Positions 1 through 14,898 of a stretch of 64,000 bases of DNA are shown here, in pieces; positions within the stretch are counted from its first letter, which is position 1; the number at the start of each line of letters is the position of its first letter. The notes beneath the pieces are model-generated. The model saw nothing but the letters and a program-made list of their open reading frames with translations, had not been told where the DNA came from and ran no database searches. The DNA is from Gigantopelta aegis (taxonomy: Eukaryota > Mollusca > Gastropoda > Neomphalida > Peltospiridae), in contig NC_054706.1 in assembly GCF_016097555.1 (NCBI RefSeq), positions 60,142,631 to 60,206,630 of the forward strand, read 5' to 3'. The position numbers were made by a program, and so were the translations under genes.

Positions 1-562
1 AAAACATCTTTTGGATTCTGTATTTTGTAGGGAAACGATCATAAATGTGTTAATAATTTCGTCATTTTGACTTATACACGTAGGCCTACATTATTAAACA
101 GTTATACAGAATGTTTCAGTCTGACTTCCTCCAGACCCATATGCCCACGAAAATCTCATCAAATTAAGCCTCAACCCCTCTAGCAAGCCCCTCCATACCT
201 TACAGTACGTTGTAACCGTATCCGCCTATTTGTTCAGTGTATGTACAACATCTGGATACGCCAAAAATACGCTAATGCGTCACCTTGTAAATTTGTCTTT
301 ATGAAAACGTCACGGATACGCAGGCGGAAGCACATTTGCGTCGTTTCGCACTGAGACTCCAATCGCCCCCTGCCCAACAAACACAAACATACTTAAACTG
401 TCGCTGAGGAACAAGAATTAGTATTCAATTTTGTTTCCTAACGACGCATCACACACATAGCTATAATATTACTTTTAATGAAACAAAGTATTGTATTGCC
501 TGAGTTTGTTGCTTACCAATCACCGATATAGCAGACAATATATGTGATATTTGCATTTTCAG

Positions 563-662
563 TGGGTCCTGGCTGAAAAGGCGTGTAGTATGTTCTCTAT
601 GGTGACGGTGGCACTTTACGACACGCTTGGCCAAAAGGCGTGTCAATTTATCATCAATTTAA
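563..662 (+). CDS. ACSL: ACSL-a exon 1 found (WVLAEKA...YDTLG)
   Basis: Follows acceptor TTTTCAG and ends before donor GTGAGT; 100 nt, phase 0 in and +1 out. It begins [13 protein letters not shown] and contains VALYDTLG, which matches the EWV...YDTLG segment of vertebrate ACSLs. No earlier exon was found in 1-562. Confidence 0.92.
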
Positions 663-812
663 GTGAGTACTTAGCAGTGAAATGTATACTACGATCATTT
701 CGTTCAGCTGATATTTTTATTATCTGAGCAATGCTTCGTTCTTGTCAATTCCATAAAACAGGATCAAACAAAATCTAAAAGTGTAAATTACCCACCATCC
801 ACCCCTCTTTCG

Positions 813-897
<85 letters not shown>

Positions 898-1015
898 CTG
901 TGGTTTTTCATAAATATATATAAATAATATTTTCATATACTTACCATTTGGGAACCCAATAGCCGATGTGTATTTTTGTGCTGGGGTGTCGTTAAACATT
1001 CATTCATTCATTCAT

Positions 1016-1096
<81 letters not shown>

Positions 1097-4000
1097 GTCT
1101 AGTGTCCCACGGCTGGTATATCAAAGACCGTGGTATGTGCTGTCTAGTCTGTGGAAAAGTTCATATGAAAAATCCTTTGCTGCCAACAGAAAAATTGTAG
1201 CGGGGTTTCCTCTAAGACTATATGTCAGAATTACCAAATGTGTTATACAATAGCCAATAATAAATAAATAATGTGTTCTAGTTGTGTCGTTAAACAAAAC
1301 AAACTTTAACAGTCTTTGGGATGTGATCTAACTTACTCAGTAGAGCGCTCGCCTGGGGTGCGTTGGTCGTAGGAATAAAGTTAGTCCTTGGCGAATCCAC
1401 CCAACAAGCCCCTTTTGAGTAATGTTTATGAGGTGATGTTCAGAAAATGAAGCACCAAACTATATAGAAAAACATCCACGGACACTGTTAATTAAAATAA
1501 GGGAAGGAATTTGTGCAAAAAACACAACCCCGTTTTCCAGTATATTAGCCTACTGAATGGCAGTTAAGTCCCATCCATGGAAAAACCTCGAGGCATGACT
1601 GAGGTCATCATCGCAGGCCAATGTACCATTTCGTATAGTATGCTACATTACGAAATAGACTATAGTATACCGAATGGTATAGGTCTTCGCTTGCGAGGAT
1701 ACACAGAGTTTAAGAAAAAGGCCATGATAAGAAACATTCTCAAAATAGTGTTGGATAAATAAACCACTGAATGATAAACTTGGTGGATTTACTGGACCAG
1801 TTCTAAATGAAAAACACACACATCAAATTGACTGATTTACAGCTTCGGTTAAAATGTTCATGTTACAGTTCTTTTATATTGCAAAACAAATAATATGTAC
1901 ACTGTAGTTGAATAATATTATAATGTATATTTGGGTTATCTAACTTTCTGCCATTCTTTAAATAAAAAGGCGACATACCATAATGTTACAGCAAAAGTAA
2001 AGTAAAGTTTGTTTTATTTAACGACACCACTAGAGCACATTGATTTTTTATCTTATCATCGGCTATTGGACGTCAAACATATGCTCATTCTGACACTGTT
2101 TTTAGAGGAAACCCGCTGTCGCCACATAGGCTACTCTTTTTACGACAGGCAGCAAGGGATCTTTTATTTGCGCTTCCCACAGGCAGGATAGCACAAACCA
2201 TGGCCTTTGTTGAACCAGTTATGGATCACTGGTCGGTGCAAGTGGTTTACACCTACCCATTGAGCCTTGCGGAGCACTCACTCAGGGTTTGGAGTCGGTA
2301 TCTCGATTAAAAATCCCATGCCTCGACTGGGATCCGATCTCAGTACCTACCAGCCTGTAGACCGATGGCCTGCCACGACGCCACCGAGGCCGGTTACAGC
2401 AAAAGAGATCAACCATTAAATTAGGTCCCACAATTTAAATTAGCCTTTCAGATGGAACAGATAGTAGAGTTACGAAAGGGAGAAATAAAGGGATAACACA
2501 ATACTATATTAGCCTATGAATTAATGTTTAGCTACGAGAGCCAACAAAGTTTATGTTTTTGGTTTTCTCGAAAACTTAAAAAAGCTTGCTTCCTTTTGCC
2601 ACGACAGGGCAGTGTCCATTTAGGCCACTACAAAATGATTATTTTATTTTATAACCAGCAAATCAGTCAACAATTGTGTGTGGTGATTCGGCAAAAGCCC
2701 AGTTTATTTTGGATGATGCCGACAAGATAACGTCATTGCGAACCGTTATCGTCATAGATACAGTGAGCCATACCAACCTCGAAACAGCCAAGAAACAAAA
2801 CATCCAAGTCTTGTCGTTCCAAGACGTTGAGGTATACATAACAACTGTAAGGGCGGACCTTGAAAATATTTTAGGGGGGGGGGGGGGAACTAAGGACAAA
2901 AGGGCATATGGACCCTGGAAAGGGCACTTCAATGAAAATTGTAAAAAAATTTTATTCATAAAAGGGGCATTTTAATGTTTTATGGGTCAGGTTTCCCTGG
3001 CCCCTTCTCTTAGATCTACCCTTGATTAGGTTTAAATAAACAGTCTCTCCAAATATACGAACGTCCACAAAAAAGTATAAAATTTGAATTATGTGATAAA
3101 TATTGATGCCAATCTTTAGAAACCACCTTACAAACACTTTACATGTATCGCGTTTAGATGTTGAACTTAATGGTACTTTCATATCCAACCATACCATTTG
3201 TTGCTTTTCTATAATACAATCTCAAGACTTGTAAAGTACCTTTCAGTAACACAGGGCGTAATAAAAATTTATTTTAGACAAAAAATATATATATATATAT
3301 GTAGATATTAAAGAGAAAATATTGCATATTACATTCCAATAATATAAGGATCTCTCTATAAGATGTAAACATTTTAAGGTGTAATACCTTTTAAATTTTG
3401 ACCGAATAGTAAGATTTCTCTTTGAAAGGGAATCAGAGGTGTATAGCTAAAAGATTATATCTTCAGTTTGTGCTTATATTTTAAGACGTTACATCATTCT
3501 ATAATATCAGTATAAAAAACTCTCAAGTGATAAGTTTTCACTTATTATTTATTTTACTTACTTACTACTTATTTATTTATTTATTTATTTATATCTTTAA
3601 AGAAAAAACCGTAAACATACAGTATTATATTGGTTTCATATCTTGATTTTTGCTTTGACCTTCAAAACAACTCTCAGCAGTATAAAATTGTTAAATGAAA
3701 AGTATAATGGTTTTTTTTTAGTAGTCATGCAGTGAACCTTGCCATAATATCACAGTTTCTGATTCAGTATTTTACGAACATGTAATAACATATTTATTCC
3801 ACACATCAATCTGAAACATCCGTTTCATTTAGGATGCGATATTCGATGATTTCTTACAAGACCTTGAAGTCACTCAAGATATATCGCGATATGATACAAA
3901 GACAATCCATTAGTGTATGTGTAGATTTTCTGGCAAAATGTGTTTGCTATGTTTTGTTTAATTCCAGCAAATATAACGCTAACAATTTTTGATTTTCTTT

Positions 4001-5907
4001 AAATAGAAAATGGGGAAGAAGAATCTCAGATCACCCGTGGTAAGTGAAAAGAATGATAAGAGAACACTTGTGCTTAACAAAAACCCCAAATTAAACGAAA
4101 ACCCCCCAAAACAAAACAAACCACGCACGCACGCACATATATGCACACGCACAAAATAAAACAAACAAAAGGAATAAAATAAAACAAAAACAAACACAAG
4201 TATCAGAAACAACCAAACAAACAATCAACAAACGACAAGTAATTTGTTGTTAGCAGTAATTAAAGTTTCATTGAATATACACTCATGAATTTACATAATG
4301 AATTTAAATTTCGAACTATTTTTAAATCATTTTTTTTTTTTTTTTTAAATGTAGTTATTTCCGTTCCATCTTTTACTACACAACTGGTATATTAAAGGAC
4401 GTGATATGAGACAGTTTAAGAATTACGTAACGACATTTTGAGAACGGGTATAATGCTATCAGAAGGTGTTTTACAAAATGTTATGGGGGAGAAGAGTGGA
4501 CCCATGCATATTTGTCAAAAATTACATAACATTTTTAAAGCCAGGACTGGTGTCCTTTCCTTTTCATAAATCAAATACAGGCAATATTTGTTTATACAAA
4601 AGATAGAAATTAAGTACACGTATGCATAAAAAAACACACGAATAATATGTGTCAGGTTATGTGAGGGTAACAATGAAAGGGGCTGGAGGTTGACAAGAGG
4701 GGGCGGGAGGTAGTCCAGTGTTAAAGCGCTCGCTTGATCCTCGCCAGGGCCCCTCCGCAAAGCGATTTTAGCCCTAAGATCACCTTAAGAGCATAGCTTC
4801 CATATGCACTTAAAGTGATTTTAGGGTTACAGTCGCTTCGTGGAACGGGGCCCAGTGCATCACGACTAGTATATCAAAGGCCTTAGTATGCGCTGTCCTG
4901 TCTGTGGGATGGTGCATGTAATAGATCCCTTGCTACTAATGCAAAAATATAGCGGGTTTCCTCTCTATGACAATATATCAAAATTACCAAATGTTTGACA
5001 TTCAATAAACGATGATTAATAAATAAATGTGATGGGATGAGAGGGGGCTATAAAAATGACAAGATTTTTTAAAATTCTTGTCCATTGCAAATAATCGCAA
5101 GAAGAGGTCCATGGGTGGATACAATAGGTACGCATCCCTTTTTCACACTGTATGTATTTGACCAAAACATAGTCTGGCATCACGCCTTCGCTATCCAACG
5201 CTTAGCTATAGTACACCAAACATTTTACTTGCATCCACCCCACCCCTAAAACAGCCACTGATTATATATTTTATATCATTGTTTTGTTTTAGCCTCCCAA
5301 GCCGTCAGATGTGTGTACAATAAGCTTCACTAGTGGTACAACAGGTAAGTCTCCCGTCCCCAGTTACTTTATTTGATAGCATATTTACCGGTCTCGGTGG
5401 CGCAGTGGTTAAGCCATCGGACTACAGGCTGGTAGGTACTGGGTTCGGATCATAGTCGAAGAATGGGATTTGTAATCCAGATACCGACTCCAAACCCTGA
5501 GTGAGTGCTCCGCAAGGCTCAATGGGTAGGTGTAAACCACTTGCACCGACCAGTGATCCATAACTGGTTGAACAAAGGCCATGGTTTGTGCTATCCTGCC
5601 TGTGGGAAGCGCAAATAAAAGATCCCTTGCTGCCTGTCGTAAAAGAATAGCCTATGTGGCGACAGCGGGTTTCCTCTAAAAACAGTGTCAGAATGACCAT
5701 ATGTTTGACGTCCAATAGCCGATGATAAGATAAAAAATCAATGTGCTCTAGTGGCGTCGTTAAATAAAACAAACTTTGATAGCATATTGGTAGACATAAA
5801 CAAAATATACTGTCTTTTAAACACTATGTACGCAACGCATTAATTATACAGTAATACATGCATGTACATATATCATTGCAATGATAAGAAAACAGAAGAA
5901 ATATTTA

Positions 5908-6000
<93 letters not shown>

Positions 6001-9000
6001 ATTCGTCACGAGTGTTTTTTAATATGTAAAATATCAACCGAGTCTACATCAGTCGGTAAAGCTACTGTCACACCTTGCCGGATAGCGTTAACGGACGTCC
6101 GAAGGAGAGCAAAATTTCCAATCCGTTCTTCTCCGTTCACATGCGTTTCCTGTCCTTTTGTCGTTCGGCGAATACGTTCCTAATCAGGCAAGATCCGGCG
6201 AGGTCCGTTCAATCCGGCGGAAGGTTTTGTGCATGCACAAAACTTGGAACGGACCCCACCGGGCAAAGGCGTCCGCCGGTTGTACGGTTGTTGTGCGCTG
6301 GGCATGCGTTTTGTTCGAAACTCGTGTGTTCCTCGTCCTGTACTTGTCAGTTCGCATTCGTTGATGTCCGGTGGGAGTGACTCGCTTGCCTGGAACCATT
6401 TCACCATGTATTCTCATCACAATATTAGTTGTAATCCATGCAAACATGCATAGTACTTCGTTTGCCGTTTGGCAGTAATGCTAATATGAATAGTTAAAAA
6501 GTTTGTTTTGTTTAACGACACCACTGGAGGACATTGATTGGGGACCTGGTAGCCTTCCTCCGTGCCTTGGCCTTGCCCTTCCCAGCCTTCCCGGACTTCC
6601 CCTTGGTCATCTTGGAGAGAGATGTTGAGCCAACTGGAGCCTGATGATATGTGCGCCCTGTGTTAATACCAATACCAAAGGAGTTAACGTGCACATTCAG
6701 AGCAAGCTCTGGTAGCGCACGCCTGTCTTGGGCACAAGAGCCGACCTCGGTCGTCTCCTCTTTCCAGGGCAACAAACGACGGGGGGGGGGGGGGGGTGAA
6801 GAAGGGACCGCCTGCACTGGCAGGTGCAAGAGAGCACCAGCAGTCCAACTGAGGTTGGTAACAGGCGGCAGGTGATATGGTGCTATGTAATTTGGAATGT
6901 CCCGTAGGATTAAGCCAAAGAGAATTGGTGCGCATTTTAATGAAGGAAATTTGGCGTAATTTTGATGGTCGTTCAAATGTGAAAGGTAGAGAGCTACATA
7001 TAGGTTTTGACTTTAGTAGGCCGAGAGTAGCTCGTTATTAAGACCTCGCTGATGCTGGGGTGTCTCCCTAGGTTGCCCATAGGGCCCTTAGAAAGGGCCT
7101 GATCTCTTCTGATTGTGGCATGACAACCCAGGGGAGACTCGAGCAATTGTGTATATAGGCCTATCGGACGAGGCGAAGGCGGTTGTTGGTGCTTGAGGTT
7201 TGCCGTTGGTGTCGTGGTTGTTTTGTTTTCCTCTTCCGATTCCAAGTGCCCTAGAAGTCATACCAGCAGCAAGGGTTTTGGAGAATGGATGATGAGGCCG
7301 GTATTCTTTTGTCCAGCTTCCTCCGGGTGCAGTGTTCAGGTCAGGTCAGGTCAGGTCATAGGGTTTTACGTGCACATTCAGAACAAGCTGTTGTAGCGCA
7401 CGCCTGTCGTGGGCACAAGAGCCGGCCTTGGCCGGCTCCTCCGTCCATGACAGGAAAGGTGGGGGGGGGGGGGGCCAAGGAGGGACCGCCTGCGCTGGCA
7501 GGTGCAAGGGAGCACCAGCAGCCCGATTGAATCGGTAGCAGGCGGGAGGGGTGGTGGTGGTGCTATGGAATTTGAATGGAGCTGTTAATGCCAAAGAGAA
7601 AAGGTGCGCATTTTTGTTGAGGAAATTTGGCGCAATTTTGAACGGTCGGTCGAAAGGTAAATGTGTGAGCTAGTATAGGTTTTAATCGAGAATAGCTCGT
7701 TAGTGGGTCGAGAGTAGCTCGTTAATTATAGACCTTCGTGATGCTGGTTGTCTCCCTAGGTTGTCCGTAGGGTCCTTATAAGGACCTGACCTCTTCTGGT
7801 CGTGGCATGACAACCCAGAGGAGACTCGTGCAATTGTGTAGACACTGGTAGGCAAGGCCTTTTGTTCCGGGGTGGTCAACGTGCTGATGTTGGCATGGTC
7901 CTCCGCTTCCTCCTTAGTGACACCAAGTACCGTTTTCCAGCAGCAAGTATTTGGGGATTGGGTGGGGGAGGCTGATATTCTTTTGTTCGGCCTCCCCCGG
8001 GTGCATTGCAAGTGCAGTGTTCAATTCACCGGACTATTTATACCCGTTTTGTCCGTCACGTGACCTGTACAAATACGTTCGAATAACGTTTTGTCAGTTT
8101 CTCATGCGTTCCGCTTTCGTTTTGATTGGATCTTGTCCGTTACTCGTACGGTAATATCCGTTACAGTGGCCAGTAATTGTCCTGTACTTGTCCGGTGATT
8201 GTGCTGTGATTGTGCGTTTTATCCGCTAAATATCGGGTGTTCTTCCGTTCGAAGGGCCTCGAACAGCAACGGAGACTACTTTCACCACCGGATAATTTTC
8301 TTTGGCTCCGTCGAACGTCCGTTAACGCTATCCGGCAAGGTGTGACAGTAGCTTAAATGCCGATTAACTAAAGAGGAAGATATTTTACATATTAAAAAAT
8401 ACGAATAGCGAATTCTATTTATCCTGTAACACTTCTAAAATAACATTTTAATTCGAGATTTAGTAAATTACAGTACTGAAGTAACCCCCATCGGTAATGT
8501 GACGTAATCACGATTAGCACAAATTAGTTTCGTGTTACGCATTTAAAGTTACATTCTCTAGTTACCATATTATAACATCATGTACAAAGAGAAATACAAG
8601 CTCAAATGCACTTTTTAAAAAGTCGTGTGTGTTCACTATGAACGGATCTCGTCAAACGTATACGCTTGATTCGTCGCCTGTGCCGCCATAGCTCGGCAAA
8701 GCACAAACGACAGCCTGTTGTCAGTTTCAGTTAACACGTGCGTTTGCCGATTTCAAATTGTAGGGTTCGTCTCAAAAAATTAAAAGAGAAATCTTGCGCT
8801 GTACGAAGAAAGTTCGGTTGAGGATACGGTACTAGAGTCTTTAGTTAAAACCGGTTTGATCTTGACAACGTATTATCGACAGTCGTACCTTCCTATTTCA
8901 GAATTGATCTTTTATAAAGTGTTAGTAGAACTTTCAAAGTTTAGTTTGTATACTAGTAACACATTAATCATGTATATATTTTAAAAATAAAATATACTAA

Positions 9001-10977
9001 AGTAGACAATGAACGTTTTCATTTCTTAATTTTACGTGTTAAAATCAACAAATTCAAATAAATATTATTTCGTTTGGAAAGGGTAAAGTTGGGGGGGGGG
9101 GGGGGGTGTTGTTTAACGACATCAAAGATAAAGCATATTCATTTAATAATCATCCGACCCCATACAGCCGTAAATAAGATGTGTTGAGTGCGTCATTAAA
9201 TAAAACATATCCTATCCTTCCTTCCATCTGCTGTTGGGTGTCTAACATTTGGTAATTTTTACATATAATCTTAGAGAGGAATCGGGTGCATGTGCAGGGG
9301 GAGGGTATTGGAAGTCGAAACCCTTACTTGCCCAAGCTTAAAAAAAATTGAAATGTATTTTTTGGGGGAGCATGGCTGCATATAAACTTCGCTTAACACA
9401 GTCTATAACCCCAACCCCGCTGAAATCCCTGCACACGCGCCTTGGAAACCCACTACATTGTTTTTTAGCAAGGGATTGTTTATATGTACCATCCCACAGA
9501 CAGGATATCACATACCATGGTCTTTTTGTATACCCGCCGATAGGGATCGATCCGAGACTGACCGCGCATTTTAAAAAAAAACACCTTTTTAGGTCTAAGT
9601 AATGAATAAAAATAACATATAGTCTTGAAAAATGTTACGTAAATCGAACACAGTACCCTCTTCTTCTACCCCTAGAGCGTTACATAATTAGTAACACCCC
9701 CTTACATGTAACGCGTATGCCAACAGCTGGCCACTGTCAAAATTTCAAGGCAAATCCCCCACTCACCGACCCCTGGAAAGGCGTTGTACCATACCTCTAT
9801 GGATATTAATATGTTTTGGAGATACGAGACGACCCCTCAATCAAGACAGTTAAATTTGTTCAAAAATTGCGAAATCTCACGTGATCTCTTGTTGGGGAAT
9901 TCTATACTTGTGATAAGCCAATGAAAACCGAGATTGGTACGAGCCCGTCAAAAGTGTTCCACTTTCAAAATCATGGCTTTGTTTTTGACTTGGATAAGCC
10001 AGCGTAGTGAAACCAGTGCGGAGTGCGGCGTCATATATGTACCAAACCTAATTGGATTTTCTGTTCTATATGCTTAAATAATAAAAATATTCCAGGGAAT
10101 GAAGTTTTAAACTAAATCTTATGAACACGTTACGCTCAGGTATACAGGTCTTGTTGGCTTGTAAACAAGTCATCCATTGACAGCAACTAGAGACCTTCCA
10201 AATTTGCATATACCTTTAAATTTGCATACCATTATTAACCGGGTTAATACACTAAATTATCACATGGGTTTTTGACATGGATATCATGGGTAAGTTATAA
10301 CAGGATACACTGCTTTACAAAATAGTTAATATTATTCAGTATAGTTTTTCTAAATTTTAAATTTCTTTTTCGTTTTCACAGGGAATCCAAAAGGAGTGAT
10401 GCTCACTCATGGGAATGTCATATCCAGTACGTCTGGTTTCCTCTATGTTACCCAGGTATGCATACCTTTATTACAAATTTAAACAAAGAAAGAAGAAAGG
10501 GGTATACTTGCGACATTCGAACCTACTACCTCTGCGATTGGGTTTACTTGAGAATGGTTAACAGAGCACACATTGTTCTCTATGTCGTTAAAACAATTAA
10601 TTAGTTACATAAGCATCTGTGATGTCTTCACATCTACGTTTTTCATTTTGTGTTCATAGATTATTGTTTTTTGTTTAAGACAGCTCCATATACATTTTCC
10701 ACGATCTGACCATAATGTTTATTTGATTGTTGTTATGTTTTTTTTGAAAAAAAATATTTTTAATTGTTTCATGTTTTATTATTATTATTATTACAAGTAA
10801 AACCTCTCAAGACCGGACCCTCTGTAACCGGAATTCCCTCAAAACCGGACGTTTCACCGAGTCCCTTTTTAAAAACCAAGACAGAAATAACTCGCTAAAC
10901 CGGATCCCTCTTAATACTGGACATTTGTTTTGGTCCCAAGGATGTCCGGTTTAGAGGGGTTTCACTGTGTTATTATT

Positions 10978-11009
<32 letters not shown>

Positions 11010-11093
11010 ATTATTATTATTATTTTATTATTATTATTATTATTACTGTATTATTATTATTATTGTTATTGTTGTGTTGTTGTTGTTGTTGTT

Positions 11094-11127
<34 letters not shown>

Positions 11128-11164
11128 TGTATTATTATTATTATTATTATTGTTATTGTTGTTT

Positions 11165-11196
<32 letters not shown>

Positions 11197-14100
11197 GCTA
11201 TTGTTGTTGTTGTTGTTATTATTTAAATTTGATGAAATTTATGTTAAGTTATCTTGATATACGTAACTGTGTCTTTCATGAATGTGACTCTTTCCTAATT
11301 GAAATTGGTTTTGTATGACGTCAAACATTAGGTAATTATGACACCCTTAAAGAAGAAACATTTTTCGATTAGTGGCAAGGAACACCATCCCACAGACAGG
11401 ATAGCACATACCACGGTCTTTGATATTCCAGTCTTGGTGCACTGGCTGGAAGGAGAAATAGTCGATTGGGCCCACCACTGACGGGGATCGATCCTGGACC
11501 GACCGCGCATCAGACGAGCTCTTTACAACTGCGCTACGTCTCGCCCCTCTCTCTTACAGCTGTTTACACTGTGTTTTATTGATCGTTTTATAATATTTGT
11601 ATTGACATTGGTCAACATTTACCTTTGTGAAGTCCAATAGCCAATGTGGCTGTTGTTTTTGGTGCTGGGGTGTTTTTAAATATTCATTCATATCCATCCA
11701 TGCATTCACCAATCAATCACTCAATCCATCCATCCATCATTTGGACCTACAGCACCGATTCGCGTTGCATTTCATAGTCCGTAATGCTAGACCCATACTA
11801 TTAACTGCCATGACGGAGTTAGCCAAATCGACAGACGCGTTGTGATTTCCCCATCTCTCGACTTACGACTGAAGCGCTCAGATTAACAACTAACTGTTCG
11901 TAGGAATTGTATACGACGAGAATCGAGTTGTAAGAGCGCCCAAACTAGCAACTGGACAGTCGTAGAAGTCGTGACAGCTGATAGCCTAGCATAATACTAG
12001 TTTAGGCTCAGACTGTCAACTGTCACGGCGGAGTTGGCCAACTCGACAGTTGCATTGTAATTTGCCCAACTCCCGACTTCCGATTGGTACGCTCAGATTA
12101 ACAACTATTCGGTCGTAGTATTTGTATACAACGAGAATCGAGTTTTAATGGTGCTCAGACTAGCAACTGGACAATTGTAGAATTCGAAAGAGCAGAAAGT
12201 TGGCCAACTAAACACTTGATACTACCTAGCTTAGTTAGTAAATGATATTTGGTTTATATTTTCTATGAATGTATCCCCAATATTATTATAATATTTATTT
12301 TGTTTTGTTCCAGTTCGCACACCAATTCAAGAACGAAACTTACCTTTCTTACCTGCCACTGGCCCATATGTTCGAAAGAACGGTTCAGGTAGCTATTTAA
12401 TATATTCAAGCCATAGTCTAATACGAGAGTTTGTTTCGTTTAACGACACCACTAGAACACACTGATTTATTAATCATCGGCTATTGGATATCAAACATGT
12501 GGTAATTTTGACATATAGTTTTAGAGAGAAAACCCGCTACATTTTATTCCATTAGTAGTAAGGAATCTTTTATATGCACCACCCCACAGAGGATAGTACA
12601 TACCATGACCTTTTAAAGTGTATTATTACAGACGACCTAGTGTTTTTAAGCTAATTCAACTACTAACTACTGAAAATATTAAAGAGCTCAATAACCATGG
12701 AAAATATTTAATTCGGACAAATAGTTTAAGAAATAACTTTAAATAACTTTAAATAACTTTATTTTATCAAGTTTTAGATTAGATATATTTGTGTTATGTT
12801 TTGGTCATTTACCATATTTCGTGAAAATCACTTCCCACAATCGTACTGTACATATTGTGTATATATATATATATATATATATACCACTGGGGTACGTCCC
12901 GACACGAGTGTGATTGTCTGCCCGACTCCTGTTTTTGTAGGCTGCTTTTTGCCCGAGTTAAACGAAAATGCCTGAATCTGGAAACAATCAATTAATCATA
13001 TTAGCATTACTGTCAAACAGCTATATAGGGTTACAAACGAATTACTACGCATTTTTACATTGCATTACAGCTAATTTTGAGGGTTGAATGATGGAAATAC
13101 ACGGTAAAAAGGTCTTAGGCTAGCACATTTTGCCCGAATAGCTATCATTTTTGCCCGAATAGCTATCTGCCCGAATAGCTATCATTTTTGCCCGAATTTG
13201 AGGTTTTACTCCAGCACTGGGGGGGGGGGGGGGGGGGGGGGGCAGTTGCCCTCCTGTCACCCTGCTCGTGCGCTTATGACTCAACACATATATCCGCTGG
13301 TCTGCCATTTGGTCATTTGGTCGGGTGGTCCCACTATCTGCCTGTTTGCCTGTCTGCCTGTCTACCTATCACTATGTCTGTATTTTTATCGAGTGGCGTG
13401 ATTTATGAATGTTTATATTAATTGCAGACGGCTATATTCATGACTGGCGGCCATGTGGGTTTCTTTTCTGGCGATATCAAACTACTTCTGGGAGATCTGC
13501 AGATGCTAAAACCGACGTTGTTCGCCACTGTTCCCAGACTTCTCAATCGAATCCGAGACAAAGTAAGTCGTAAGTCGTAACATCGGCATGTGGAGAAGTA
13601 AGTCGTAACGCCGATGTAACGTGTTTTGACTCCCGTAGAATACTACACCCCCGATCTACGCCAAAAGAGTTAGTTTGTGTGTGTGTGTGTGTGTGTTTAT
13701 TTGTTTGTTTGTATGTGTGTACAATGTATGTATGTGTGTGTGTGCGCGCGCGCGCGCGTGCGTGTGTGTGTGTGTGCGCGTGTATGTGTGTGTATGGTGG
13801 GGGTAGGGGGGTACGCAATGTGGCGGTTACAAGTTTCCTTGTTCACTAGCTGTTACAATAACACAAACTAGTCATAGTCCTCATTTTCAATGTTCAGAGT
13901 GTTTGAGAACTCTGTTAACGTGCCAATATACCACGAAGGTTTCTGGCACGTCCACCCCGGGACCAGACTCTGGCATATTCAGAGGACCCATTATAACCCC
14001 TGCAATGGTTGTAAAGTCAGGACTGCCCCTTTAAGAAAATGTCCACGGCAAAGAAAAATAAAAACAACAAAAAACCAAACCAAAACAAACAAACAGACCC

Positions 14101-14834
14101 TTAAACTCCCCAGCAAAACATGCCATAGAGAAAACAAAATCGAATATAGCCCACAGAAAAATTAAAAACTCAGCGACAATCTCCATGGCATTGCCGATTG
14201 CTGTGGGCAACTTCAGGGGTTGCATTAAATAGTTCTAATAATTCTGTTTTCAATCTAGCTACTAATATGTATGTTGGCGAATATTCAGGAATATTCAGTG
14301 AATTTTAAAATAATTTCAATCTAGCCTAGATGCGTCTTTTTAACGCACGTGGTGTTACAGATTGTGTGGTGGTGATATCTGTGTAGTGTTCATTAAATAA
14401 ATAAAAAAATCTGTGTTTTCTTTGTCCTTAAGGTATACAGTGGTGTCAGCTCCAGCGGTATTAAGAAATTCCTGTTAGACCTTGCAGTGTCCAGGAAGAT
14501 GGCTTTAGTTAAAAGGTAAGGTGTTTTGTTCTTAAATTGATCAAAAAGTGGAGGGAATGAGAAGAAGTTTTAAATGTATCTTTGGCATCAAAAGGAGTAG
14601 TAGTAGATCAAATCATCATTTAGTCTACTGAAATCTTCATAATAACAAAATAAACATTTTGCAGTTGTGAAGTACTACAAGAATGTTTGAGGTGTAAGCA
14701 TATGAGATGTCATTTTACAAGGCCAGAAGAATCGGATGGAAGTTATCCTTCAATGTTTAAAGGTAAAATTCAGTCTGCCTTGAAAAATAAAAATAAACAT
14801 GCAGCCCAGTCTCTCTATTCACTTCCTTACATGC

Positions 14835-14898
<64 letters not shown>

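Noticed and set aside
6075..6453. Overlapping 68-101 codon frames on both strands at 6075-6453
   Set aside because: They lie in the TIR and subterminal part of the Harbinger-like element, with no protein family match.
10930..11257. Val/Leu/Tyr-rich frames in 10930-11257 as membrane proteins
   Set aside because: GTT/ATT trinucleotide repeats.
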